Assembly (NCBI GenBank): GCA_014904845.1
Contig: MU119419.1
Coordinates: forward strand, 1-64,000
From: Acephala macrosclerotiorum
Taxonomy: Eukaryota; Ascomycota; Leotiomycetes; Helotiales; Mollisiaceae
Length of the DNA: 64,000 nt
Direction: 5' to 3'
Below, piece by piece: positions 10,130-20,722 of the stretch (positions are counted from its first letter, which is position 1; the number at the start of each line of letters is the position of its first letter). The position numbers and the translations under genes are program-made. Below the pieces are notes generated by a model, which searched no databases, was not told the DNA's origin, and saw only the letters and a list, made by a program, of their open reading frames with translations.

Positions 10130-11489
10130 TCCGTTAGCCTCGTTTCTCGTGATTGTCGCTCGCTAGGCTGAAGTGGAGTGCATTGGAAAGTTACAAACCA
10201 TGACTCGAGAACGATGATATATTTAGGCTTCCGTCTTGACCACCACCACTCTTGCTCTGGGCTTCGTATGCGCTGAAGTCGACGAAGGTGTCGAAAGGAT
10301 TCTCCCAATCGTTGGCTTCATTCGATGAATACAATTGGCTGTCGTAAGCCGTCGACTCCATCTCTCGCCATTGACGCCGCTCAGGCCAGGCATCCAGTCA
10401 ACTCGACATGACTGTAAAGGCGTGCAGGTTGAAAGACTAAAGTTCGAAGACCAAAATGAACATGAAATTTCAGATTGCAAACGCGACTGAGGTTGTGAAA
10501 GAAAGTTCCAGGGTTCGCGATCCTGAGGCTCAAGGGGCAAAGGTGGCTGAAGCTGTTGCCCTCACCGAGGGCAGCCAATCAGTTGAGACCTTGTTGCAGG
10601 CCCAATATCCCCGCGCTTGCATGATACGTGTGGGCCTTTAATCTAGGTACAGAAGTGATGGGCTTTAAAAGGATTCTGGATGAAGAATAAACACGTTGTA
10701 AGCGTGCTTCGGAACGAAAGGGTTTCTGACTGAAGTTAATCGAGGACGTTAAGATGAGATGGAGCGAAAATTAAGGAAGAGATGCGACGCGCCAACCTAC
10801 CGGCGCCACATTGCTCGGCTAGTGCTGAGGGGTTTGAATAGGCGAAGAGTCATGAGCTGCGATAGTCTTGCTCCCTTCCTAGTTGTTATGGAAGTGGCTA
10901 TAAATGGGGCATCTCTTTTATGACCCCTCCTATTTTTGTACCTTCCGCTTCTTACAATGTACTAACTTGGGCCGGACATGGAATTCTATTCAAAGATTCT
11001 GGATATGTCCTTGATTCCCTGGAACATTCTACTTTTTGAATACTACCTGTAAAGGCGGGACATTGTTTTCAACTCGAATGTCCCTATTGTCCGTCATGAT
11101 CCGACATATTGCCCTTCTGAGCTTGTACCTACATCAGTGGGACATTGCTCTTCATCTTCACCGGCATCACACCTCAGAGCAGAAGATGAAGAAAGCCTGA
11201 GCTTATCATTCTCAAAATCTAAAGCTAATACGAGCTTTTTCCGATTCCCAATTTCCAATTCCGACGCAATGCCATCCCAATTTCCTAGCAATTAAGCCTC
11301 CTAGCAGTGCCATATTTGAACTCCGTTCGCCATCCATACCTAGACCAAGATCCTAATCCGTCGCTAATAACAGCAAGAAGAAAATAAAAGGTATCTATCA
11401 AGTTATCGCCAATGTGTTCCTGCGGGAATCAGAAGCGAATCAAATCAAAAACGATGCGAGCAGAAATGCAACACGCATGTTGTTCGTGT
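10130..11489. other. Intergenic, promoter side of the C2H2 gene
   Basis: Only short unsupported frames are seen. The stretch contains the upstream region of the minus-strand C2H2 gene and the 3' flank of the sconB gene. No RNA gene or repeat was recognised. Confidence 0.5.
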
Positions 11490-13702
11490 TCAAGTAGCGT
11501 CCACGACCCCCTCGCCCTCACCCCGACTTCGGTTGTTGGGACCCGTCTCTCCGTCTTCACACTTGAAGCTATACAGCCTCACATCACAATCCTCACTTCC
11601 GGCGGCCATCCCACTATCACTCAACCCAATACAGGTGACCGGACCGGTGGGACCGTAGAAAGTCTTCTCGTACTTGCCTGTCCTCGCATCCCACACTTTA
11701 ATCATATGATCCTCGGACCCAGAAACGATGCGTAAAGTATCTCCAGCAATGGCCCAGATTCCTTCTACGTGGCCAAAGAAGGTTTTCAGGCAACGGCCTG
11801 TGTTGACATCCCAAAGGCGTATCGTAGAATCGAGACCTCCCGTGACGAAGTAGCGAGGAGGTTGTGGTCGAGTAGAGGGCCAGTTGTCGAATGTAAGTTG
11901 TGCGGGTTTTTGGGAGATAGGAGCGTTGAGATCGCTGGTGCTAGCTATGCTGCTTGCACCATCGTCATCTTCTGGTTCGAAGTCCGCGGGTTCGTATTCA
12001 GCTGGTAAGAGAATAATTTGTTGGACTTGTCCAACATGACCTTCAAAGATACGAATTGTTCTCTTGGTATCGAGATCCCACAGTCGGATTGTGCAGTCGT
12101 CGGAGGCGGAGAAGAGGGTTCGTGATGGGATATCAAGTTTGACAGAGTTGACCCAGTCCGTGTGACCTTTGAGAGAGTAGACGGATTTATCTGAGAAGTT
12201 CCAGACTCGGATGCTCTTGTCCGAGGAGCCTGATGCAAGGAGGTTTCCGTCAAAATGTAGGCCGATGACTCCGTTGTGATGGCCTGAGTAAGTCGACAGA
12301 CACTCTCCCGTGCGCCAGTTCCAGATCTTGATGGTCTTGTCGAGACTTCCACTGATAAGTTTGGTATCGTCAAACTGTAGCGCCCGAATGCCTTGCGTAT
12401 GTCCTCGCAATGTACGGATGCATTCCTGAGTCTCGATATCCCAGATCTTGATGGTGGCGTCGTACGAGCCGGTGGCGAGTATGTTGTCGTCAAATTGTAG
12501 ACACATGACACCATTCGAATGTCCCCTGAAAGTCTTCATCTTCGCTCGTCCATATTTCCAATTCGTTCCAACCTTGAATCGATCCTTGTAGACATCCTTC
12601 CATGGTCGGAACTTGGGTTTATCGACAGAGTAGGAATCATCTGGGGTTGTACGCTGTCTCTTGCTGGCTCCAGGAGAAGTGATCAGTAATCCGTCAGACA
12701 AGGCAGCCGCATCTCTTTTAGATCCCGTCGTGCATAATGCCTTCTCGGTCTGGCTGGTAATCTCGTCCGGTATCGGCGTCAAGTTTGGCGACCATTCATT
12801 CAAGCCACGACCGGTCGCTCGCAATTGTTGTTGGCGCTTCCAGTCTCGCAGTCGTTTTCGCTCGAGTAGAGGCAATCCCCAACCGCATTTAATACATTTG
12901 CGATCGATGTGTTGCTCGCACATCTTATGCCAGACAACATCATCGTCGGCCAATATCCTCCACTTCTGACTAACTTGCGCCGCTTTGCAGAGAGAGGTTG
13001 TGTCTAGGTAGCATAAGATCTTGAAGGATATCTCGGAAGGAAGGGCGGTGAGGAAGTCGATTCGGATGAGGTCGCGAACGGCGGCGGAGAGGTATGATAG
13101 TTGAGGGAAGCAGCATTGCGTCAGGATGCCTTGTAGCATAAGGTTTCGGTGTTTAGCAGGAGCGGCGGAGAAGAGGGACCAGACATGTGAAATGCCTTGC
13201 TGATCTGCTTGCGATAAGACCTCGAGTTCCTGAATTCATGTCAGCTTATGAGCCTCAACTGCCACCCTTGCAAACGCACCCTTTGGAGGTTCTCCATTGT
13301 TGGCTCGTCTGCCGTCCTCCTACATTTTGAATCCGGTCGGTGTCGATAGCAGTACTTCGTGTTTGGATCCTTTTGTGAAGATGCCGTCGCAGGTCGATTG
13401 CCAATAGGATTATACTGTTGAGGAATGTGCTTCGCAAGGAAGGGAGTAACGCTCTGTCCAGCCATCTTGCTGTTCGAAGAGAGGGCTATCGTTTGGTCCG
13501 CGGATCCGTGTTCTTCATCGCAGTTGTTGTGGAAAGGAGGCTCGCCTTCCTCAGCTATCTGTTCAGTCCCTTCCATATCTGACGGCATTTCAGTTGACAT
13601 GGCATGATTATCCCATCGTTTCAAATCATCTCGCCCAGGGTAATCACTCGGTATTTCAACAGACTGACGCAAGGGTATCGAGTCGGTGTGAGTAGATGAC
13701 AT
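11490..13702 (-). CDS. sconB: SconB/Met30-type F-box WD40 protein (sulphur metabolite repression)
   Basis: Two exons are inferred: 13702-13280 and 13229-11490, about 720 residues. The 50-nt intron 13230-13279 (GTGCGT...TTCAG) joins MENLQR to [17 protein letters not shown] in frame. The frame continues upstream of 13702, but the first ATG is there ([10 protein letters not shown]). Known family features appear in order: the N-terminal [15 protein letters not shown] and [16 protein letters not shown] motifs, an F-box ([20 protein letters not shown]), the linker [15 protein letters not shown], and seven WD40 repeats (for example [33 protein letters not shown]). In yeast (Met30), Aspergillus (SconB) and Neurospora (SCON-2) this is the substrate receptor of an SCF ubiquitin ligase that silences the sulphur bZIP activator when sulphur is ample. 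That role is inferred here from close sequence similarity. Confidence 0.95.
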
Positions 13703-15455
13703 GGCGACTTGTCCAGGATGAAGGAATCGGTCGGTAGGGCGCAACGAATTGTCTCCTAGGCCGTTTCCAAACCTCCCTCAGAGACTGGCCTAGGTGATTT
13801 GCCAGTGCATCGAATGCTAGTCGGAGTCACAAGCCGGTAGGGGTTCACAAGGCTCGAAATTGAGGTGACTTTACGCGGAATTGCGTGCTCTGGTAGACGA
13901 CAAGGTCGAGGATGCGATTTGATGAATGAGTTTGGGAAAGGAATGCGTGGCGGTGAGCCGCCCAATTCTCCTGCCCGAAGCAAGCAAGCTGAGGCAATTA
14001 ATGAGATAGGCTTGTGATAAGTGTTTCGAAGGAGTTCTTTGGGTGAAAAATCAATTATGAGGAGCTGGCACTTCTAAATCAGCTCTGGACCGCATCGAAG
14101 AGAATTTCTTTGATATTGGGTGGCGCCCTATCGGTAGCCTCAACGCTTAAGCACAATCGCGGTCTCAAGGAAAAGCGGCACTCAAAGTCCGACGCAGTAT
14201 GGAACAGAAATGATTCTTCAACTCAAATCAAAGATTTTACTATCAAGTAAACAAAACCTCACGTATTTGACAAGCGCTTCTAAAACATACCCTGGGCTCA
14301 AGTACATTGTATTGCTCTCATTTCTAGCCCTCTAGAACTTCGTGTGCCGCTTTTACTCGATATCACGAGGCACGCATCTTGCGTGATCTCCTCCATGATG
14401 GTGCAATCACGCTTTTCAGACACATCGCCTCACCATCACACAAGATTTTTCAGAAATTGCACAATATTGCAAATTTAGGAGCATGGCATTCCCAGCAGCA
14501 GAATCTATTATTTCATGTCTCGATTGCTAAAATCGGATAATATTGTAAGTTCCCCAAGCTCCTTGCTCAGCCTAGGCATCCCAGCGGAGTGCGGAGTGTG
14601 GCGGCGGTCCTTTTCGAGACAGCCTTAGCCTTGGGTTTCTCCTCGATGGGACCCTGGATTTAGTGAAATGCGGGGGTGGCTTTTGTATCATCCAAGTTCC
14701 TCCGAATATTCCGAATAAAGCTTAAAAGGTTGTTGCTTCTTTGACTTTACAGTCTGTGGCTTTTTTGTTCGCATCCCCGTGGTCAGAAAGCTTGACGCCC
14801 ACTGAACATTATGATATCCGGAAGCCAACACGGGAGAGTGTCCACTCGGGGAGCTGCGCTCATATCACGCCACGTTTCAGGAATAAACATGGCGTTCTTT
14901 TGCTGAACTCAATTCTTATTTGATCGAGATATGGTTCTCGGGAATGGTGCCTTTGCTTGTGCCGTCAAAAAGTTCTGTCACGTCATCGAGCACATCATCC
15001 AGAGGATCTCTCATCTCGCCCCTGCCCGCGATATCTAGTATTGCATTCTTTTGTCTTGAGCATTTCATCTCTGGTCAGGCGTGATCGTAGTATCTGCCCT
15101 CCACACAGGCTGTTGGGGCGGCTCGTGATGGAATCTCTAGCCTTGCCAAACTTCTTGGTCGATCATAGAGTTTTCTCTGCTCAACATCATGTCGGTTAGT
15201 TCTTCAAAGATTACCTTCACATATGTGTGTAATAGTGCCACATTGCCCGAGGTTGTTATTTCAGCATTTAGAAGTGGCAAGGAAAGAAACATGATGACCC
15301 GACAGCCAAATTCTATCCAACATTATAGATACCAACATTATAGATATTGAGCCCAATTCTTATCAACCAGATACATAGTATCTGTTCTTTGATCTTTCAC
15401 ATCTCTCATCTCTTAACATCTCCCTATTTCGACAAGCAGATTTTATAATTCAACG
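13703..15455. other. Long intergenic region upstream of sconB
   Basis: About 1.75 kb without a supported gene. It should include the sconB promoter and leader at its left end. Small open frames show no family features. No CRISPR, rRNA or tRNA signal was recognised. Confidence 0.45.
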
Positions 15456-15810
15456 ATGCCACTAGTAGATACAGCAGGCAGCACCTCCCGGTCCTCCCCA
15501 GCTCTGGGTCGCTCCATAGTAAGCACCATTCTCAAAACCTACCCATCGCCAGACAATAAATGGATCCCAATAATCCTCTCATGCACTAGCACTCTCCCTA
15601 AATGGGCCTCAAACCTCGAGCCAAAACCCGAGATCCGGATTGTCGATTACGCCTCACCGTCCTCCCTCCTAGCAGCTTTGAAAAGAGTACACACCGTCAT
15701 CTCAGTCATCCTTGCAAAAGATGGAACCTAAGCTACTTCCCAAATCGCCCTGCTCAACGCAGCGGTTGAGGCAGGATGTCAACGCTTCGTACGCGTGCTT
15801 TTATAGCTCT
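15456..15810 (+). pseudogene. NmrA-like NAD(P)-binding protein, N-terminal pseudogene
   Basis: The translation from 15456 resembles the start of fungal NmrA/isoflavone-reductase-like proteins: GRSIVSTILKTYPSPDNKW, then a stretch ending HTVISVILAKDGT. An in-frame TAA at 15729-15731 sits where relatives usually have a Trp, and the match then resumes with ATSQIALLNAAVEAGC before another stop near 15806. The glycine-rich NAD(P) loop at the very start is degraded. Similarity fades after about 15880, so the C-terminal part is missing. A Trp codon becoming TAA needs two G-to-A changes, which fits the RIP-like damage in the neighbouring repeats. This copy is a non-functional remnant, perhaps part of a repeated segment. 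Confidence 0.7.
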
Positions 15811-17177
15811 AACGACTTCTTAAAACTCTTTCTCGACGCAGCGTCCAATACAAACTAAACACCAAATATACGCCGTAGAGCTAAAACTTTTTTCAATCTA
15901 ATCGGATAAGTCACAGCCCGATAAAAGTGTTGTACAAGTACCGAAGCCCCGCAAAAGATAAGCTAAGGTATACAAGAAGGTGCGGGAAAGGCGAAAAATC
16001 GCCGGTTATTTACCTCAATTTAGTATGCTCCGAAAACGAAATGAACCGGCTCCACCTTATAAATCTCTATCACGATATCCTCCGAACACACGCAAGCCAA
16101 ATTCTTCAAGCCCTCGCAGCCACGCATCGTCCAAGAAGAAGTCCAACGCAAAGCCTCAAGGGGTATCGAAGTTGAGGCGAGAGATGAAACGTTCAAAGAG
16201 GCTCAAGAAGCAATCCGGGGGCTGGGGATATTTATAAGTTTGACTGCGAAGCAGACGACGATTCATCTTCGATCGACGAGCTCCTGGCTTTTTCGAGTAA
16301 GGGGATCTCGACAGTATACCAGAACTCTGAGGATACCCTTCAGCACCCCGAAGGGCCTGCTCTTAACACAAGTGGGAGCCGTCTCGATCCGACATAGTCC
16401 GGGTTGGAGGACGGCGTGGGCAATGGCCAAGGCACTCGAGGTATGCGCCCTGGCCCTCCATTGTATATCAAGCAGTCTCCTAACCATACGCAGATAAACC
16501 TGTGAGTATCGAAGATGACGAGTCAGATACTCCCGACTCAGAAGCCGTTGCCTTTTCGTCTCGGTCGACGCCGGCGCTGATTCTGCCTCTGAGCTGAGCA
16601 AAGGGCCATGGTATGACGTCGAAGACGAGTGCTATATTGACGATGACCTCCGCCCGATTCCTCCGCTCGCGCTGGCCCAGCCTCACTATCTAGCAGGATG
16701 TTTTTCTACTACAATTATCAATTAGCTCATTTATTCCGACCACCAACATGTATTTATTCTAATTATAACCGAACTAGAAGAGAGGTGTGGAGAAGCCTAT
16801 GCCTATATACTTTTGCATTCATACTTGTCTGGACAGTATTATTTGTAATTAACATTTACAGTCTCTATGTGCTCCCCAGCAGCTAGAGTGCAGTGCGTAT
16901 GTTCTAGGCTTCCGTTCTGTGCACAGGCGTTCACATCTTGCAACCCTGTCATATTGACGACGGTTGCCCCACCTAGCCGTAACGAACTAGTTCTGAACAC
17001 TGTGGCTGATTTTGGGGTAATGCAAGCCGCTCAGGGCGACGGTCCATTCTAAGGCTACAATACTGACAAAGCATGCTGTTAACCATGGGTACAGTATAAA
17101 ACTGCAGGAAAAAAACATCTCCCAAAGCTTATCCAAATTTTTGAAATTCAACACCTGAAAACACATTAGGCCTACTA
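15811..17177. other. Degenerate repeat-island sequence
   Basis: Several short frames occur, such as 15980-16237, which is very rich in Lys, Arg and Ser, but every frame is broken by stops and none matches a family I know. A relic coding stretch with an acidic segment (DDESDTPDSEA, near 16510) may belong to a decayed gene or element. This is the left flank of the pogo transposon. Confidence 0.4.
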
Positions 17178-17228
17178 AGTCAAACCCCCTAGAAGTGGGC
17201 CCCCCCCTGTTCTGGGCCACCTCGCTTA
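17178..17228 (+). repeat. Left terminal inverted repeat (51 bp)
   Basis: It starts AGTCAAACCCCC, contains a run of eight C, and ends CTCGCTTA. It is a perfect reverse complement of 18964-19014. Confidence 0.95.
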
Positions 17229-17325
17229 GCACACCGCCACTACCCCACTACCCACTTTAACTTCGAATATTTTTATTATTTTTTAATAAAACTCTTTCAA
17301 ATTTTGCAAGTCATTAGAGCCGATC

Positions 17326-18924
17326 ATGAAGCCCTCATATACGGAAGCTGACGTCCAGTATGCACTTAAAGACGTGGCAAATGGGAAGTCCTTGCGAAAA
17401 TCCTCTCTCGACTGGGGTGTACCGAGAGGCACTCTTCAATACAGAGTACTCGGCATTCTTTCTAAGAAAGAGGCCTATGCGCATTTGCAGAGGCTTGCCC
17501 CGATCCAGGAGCAACGTCTTACAGACTGGGTACTAGTTCAAGAAACTCTAGGGCTCAACTTTACACATGCACAGATCCGAGCTTTTGCTGGCCGTATTTT
17601 GGCTTCTCGACGCGATGCTACACTACTCGGAAAACGCTAAATAGCTGGATTTCTTCGCCGGAATCCTATTCTTAAGACCAAAAAGCAATTCAGAATCGAT
17701 TCTGTGCGTGTTAATAGTGCTACATCTGATATTATTAAGGCTTGGTTTCAAAAATTGGAGATACCGGCGATCAAAGCAATCAAAGCTGAAAACCGATGGA
17801 ATATGGATGAAGCGGGAATTATAGAAGGCCAAGAGAAGAATGGATTAGTGGTTGGGAGTGTTGAGAAACGTTTTATTCAAAAGAAACAATCAGGATCTAA
17901 GGCTTGGACCTCATTTATTGAGTGCATCTCCCCGAGCGGCCGGGCCATTCTTCCGATCGTCATGTTCAAGGGAAAATCAGTCCAACAACAATGGTTTCCT
18001 ATGGGATTGAGAGAGTATAAGGGCTGGAAGTTTACTGCAATCGACAATAGATGGACATCTGACGATACTGCCTTGGAGTGGTTGCAAACCGTCTTCATAC
18101 TTCAAACGGCACCACGTGACCCAAAAGAGCCCCGTCTACTCATATTAGACGGCCATGGAAGCCATGAGACAACAGAATTCATGTGGGAGTGCTTTTCGAA
18201 CAATATCCACTTGTTATTCTTACTACCGCATACTTCACATGTGCTTCAACCTCTGGATTTATCAATTTTTTCTCCCCTTAAATCCGCTTATTGAAAGCGG
18301 CTAGGTTCGCTGTCTCTCATCAACGACTCGACGCCTATGGGGAAGCAAAACTTCTTGAAATGTTATAAGCAAGCTCGAATAGATGCTTTAACAGAAGGAA
18401 ACTGCAAGGCGAGTTAAAAAGCCTCAGAGTTATGGCCGCAGAACATCTCGAAGCCCCTTATGAACCGATTATTACTTGAAAATAGTAATAAAGCGATCGA
18501 GAAACCTCTACAATCGTCAAGAAAAGATGCAGCACTTGAATGAATCCAAGATTCATCATTTGAAGTATGGAAAACTTCTCAAAAAAGTGAAGATGTCCGA
18601 GAACAATCGAGGCAAATCACGAGACTTAGAGAAACCGATACGGCAATTACTAGAGTGCTTTTTAGGAAAATAGCTAAAGGCTTAGACAATAAGGACTTTG
18701 TTATTGCTAAGCAAAAGCGTAAGATCCAAGCATTGGAAGCTAGAGTAGTTCAACTTGAGCCTAGAAAACGGCGGAAAGTAAGGACTAGTCCAAATTCCAA
18801 GTTCGCTGATATCGAGAAGATCTACAAGGCACAGATGGAAGCTGGAGACCGCCAAAATGTACCATTAGATTCCGATGACTTCCCTAGTATAGCCTCTACT
18901 TTATCTCATATATCTATTAGTTGA
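17326..18924 (+). pseudogene. pogo-like DDE transposase with four nonsense codons
   Basis: All recognisable segments lie in one frame starting at MKPSYTEADVQYAL. Residues about 1-55 form a psq-type helix-turn-helix and about 60-105 a CENP-B-type helix-turn-helix. The DDE domain begins near RWNMDEAG. The three catalytic acids are present: Asp161 (NMDEAG), Asp275 (LDGHGSH) and Asp311 (QPLDLS), so the last two are 35 residues apart. The frame is stopped by TAA at 17638, TGA at 18292, TAA at 18415 and TGA at 18541. Judging from family context, the sites look like former Trp (17638, 18415, 18541) and Arg (18292) codons changed by G-to-A or C-to-T. A Lys-rich, coiled-coil-like C-terminal tail follows (AKQKRKIQALEARVVQLEP). 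This copy cannot make a functional transposase but its TIRs could still be mobilised in trans. Confidence 0.9.
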
Positions 18925-18963
18925 TTAAAAAGTTATTCGCGGTCGAACTAGGTAGATAGGAAT

Positions 18964-19014
18964 TAAGCGAGGTGGCCCAGAACAGGGGGGGGCCCACTTC
19001 TAGGGGGTTTGACT
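18964..19014 (-). repeat. Right terminal inverted repeat (51 bp)
   Basis: It runs from TAAGCGAGG to GGGGGTTTGACT with a run of eight G. It matches the left repeat with no mismatch. Confidence 0.95.
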
Positions 19015-19019
19015 TACTC

Positions 19020-20297
19020 AAGTCAAGATCAGCCATTCCCAGCTCCCAAAGCATTGCCCTGTGCCCTGGTTAGTAATAATGGGATACGGAACGTGGCCTG
19101 AACTTGGGCCATATCCAGACCTAATTGAAGAGCATGCAAGCAAGCTTAAAGAAGACATAAAAGGCTTTAATAGCTTTAGCGCGTATAATAGAGACCCTAT
19201 GCCATCTAGAACCTACAGAATCTTTATGAATGGCTTTACCGCTTTTTGCGACAAGATCCTGCGATAGCCTACTTCGACCTAACTCCACGAAAGCATAGAG
19301 AACGTTAAGATCCTACTCTGAGGAGTCCAAACCACGGCAACCAAGACCCACGACTTTATTCAAAAGATCCAGAAGACCGCAGCCACTATCAACTCTACCG
19401 CAGACCGCATCTCAACCGCTACGAAAACATATGCTTCTGCCGCAGCCTCCCGTCCCTCCCTCTCTCCTCCTCCCCTCTAAGCAACACATGACCGTGTCTC
19501 AAATAAGCCCTTTTAAAGCAGCAAAGAAAACCATACGAATCCGACTCCACAGCCAAACAACAGCCGAGGCCTTCAGAACGTTTACAGCCACAAGAATGAA
19601 ACACCACATAAAAGAAGCAATCCAAAAAACCGCCAACCCAAGAATAAAGACGTTGGAAATCCTTACAGTAAATCAAATCAAGAGCGAAGACCTTACCATA
19701 TCTACAGCCACAATACAGGATGCCGATATGCTCAGAGAGTTGGCAGGGGAATGGGGAAAGGAGATAGCAGAAGGGGCTGAGGTGCAAATCCCTACATATC
19801 TAGTAGCAGTACACGGCATCCACTCCAAATCAATTGATTTGAGCAAGATAGAAGAATACAAACAGGGAATTATATTAGCCAGCACTAGAATAGTTCCATG
19901 TACAGTACATAAGATCAAAAGAATCTCGTGGATCTCCAGAGCCCATGAAGTGAAAGAAAGGTCATCAGTCATCATCGAATTTGCAGACCCTTATACTACA
20001 AACGCCTTCATAGAAAGGGGAATGGTTTACCAGGATCAACTCCACGAATGCGAACTGGATAGCCCTGAAAGTAAAGTACGGCAATGCTTCAACTGCTAAG
20101 AATACGGCTATATAGGAACCCGGTGCTACAAGCCCCGGAAGTGCGGGTGGTGCTCACTCCCTCATCCCGCCAAGGAATGTATGATGAAGAACACAAGGGA
20201 CACCAACGGTAAGGAGCAAAAAGTGTGTGCGAACTGCAAAGGAGAACACGAAGCATGGCACAACCATTGTGTATTTGGAGCGAGAACTTGCTCTTAG
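19020..20297 (+). mobile_element. Broken LINE (Tad1-like) ORF1 fragment with zinc knuckles
   Basis: A gag-like ORF1 is spread over frames at 19061-19267 and 19431-20099, with a frameshift in a Pro-rich stretch near 19480. The centre (PFKAAKKTIRIRLHS, DADMLRELAGEWGKEI) resembles ORF1p of fungal non-LTR elements. The C-terminal part has CCHC-type knuckles: CFNC, a stop at 20097-20099, then CGWCSLPHPAKEC, and CANCKGEHEAWHNHC. The TAA can be read as a former CAA (Gln) codon hit by C-to-T. No reverse transcriptase or endonuclease follows before 20300, so the element is truncated at its 3' side. Confidence 0.75.
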
Positions 20298-20722
20298 AGA
20301 ATACAGACACGGGACCTAATATGGCCCTTTCAGGAGCCTATGCTATCCCCATCCACCGCTTATAAAGATTTGCATATCCTGAATTATTTTTTCTCCCTTC
20401 AGCTTGTATAGTTCTGGCAGCCTCCTAGAAACCAGCTGTCCGATTACATGAATCTTCGCACGCTTTCTGGGTTTGGATAACAAAATTGGTATTGAGACCT
20501 ATCCTAGCTAGGCCTGAACGCCCCCGCTTTTGTGGAAATGGGAATGCGATATTCGCAGCGCAGGTCCTATTCATACGTGGGTGTGGACTGCAGTGATTCC
20601 TGAAGACACTCAAATACGGACTGCAAAGTATCATCACCTACGGAGTTCCTTCTGAGATAGCGGTTTGCCGCGAAACAACTCATCACCATCGTCAACCTTG
20701 TTCTCTCTCATTGCTCGTCCCT
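20298..20722. other. Intergenic
   Basis: A short stretch between the LINE relic and the 3' end of the Ctr9 gene. Nothing recognisable. Confidence 0.5.

Larger units (their letters stand above)
17178..19014 (+). mobile_element. Full-length pogo/Fot1-type DNA transposon, inactivated
   Basis: The element is 1837 bp and is bounded by perfect 51-bp terminal inverted repeats. A TA dinucleotide flanks each end (17176-17177 and 19015-19016), as expected for Tc1/mariner-superfamily insertion. Inside lies one transposase reading frame interrupted by four stops. The TIRs are still identical although the coding region is damaged. Confidence 0.93.

Noticed and set aside
13756..13983. Short minus-strand frame upstream of sconB
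   Set aside because: Not part of the conserved SconB N terminus and without family similarity.
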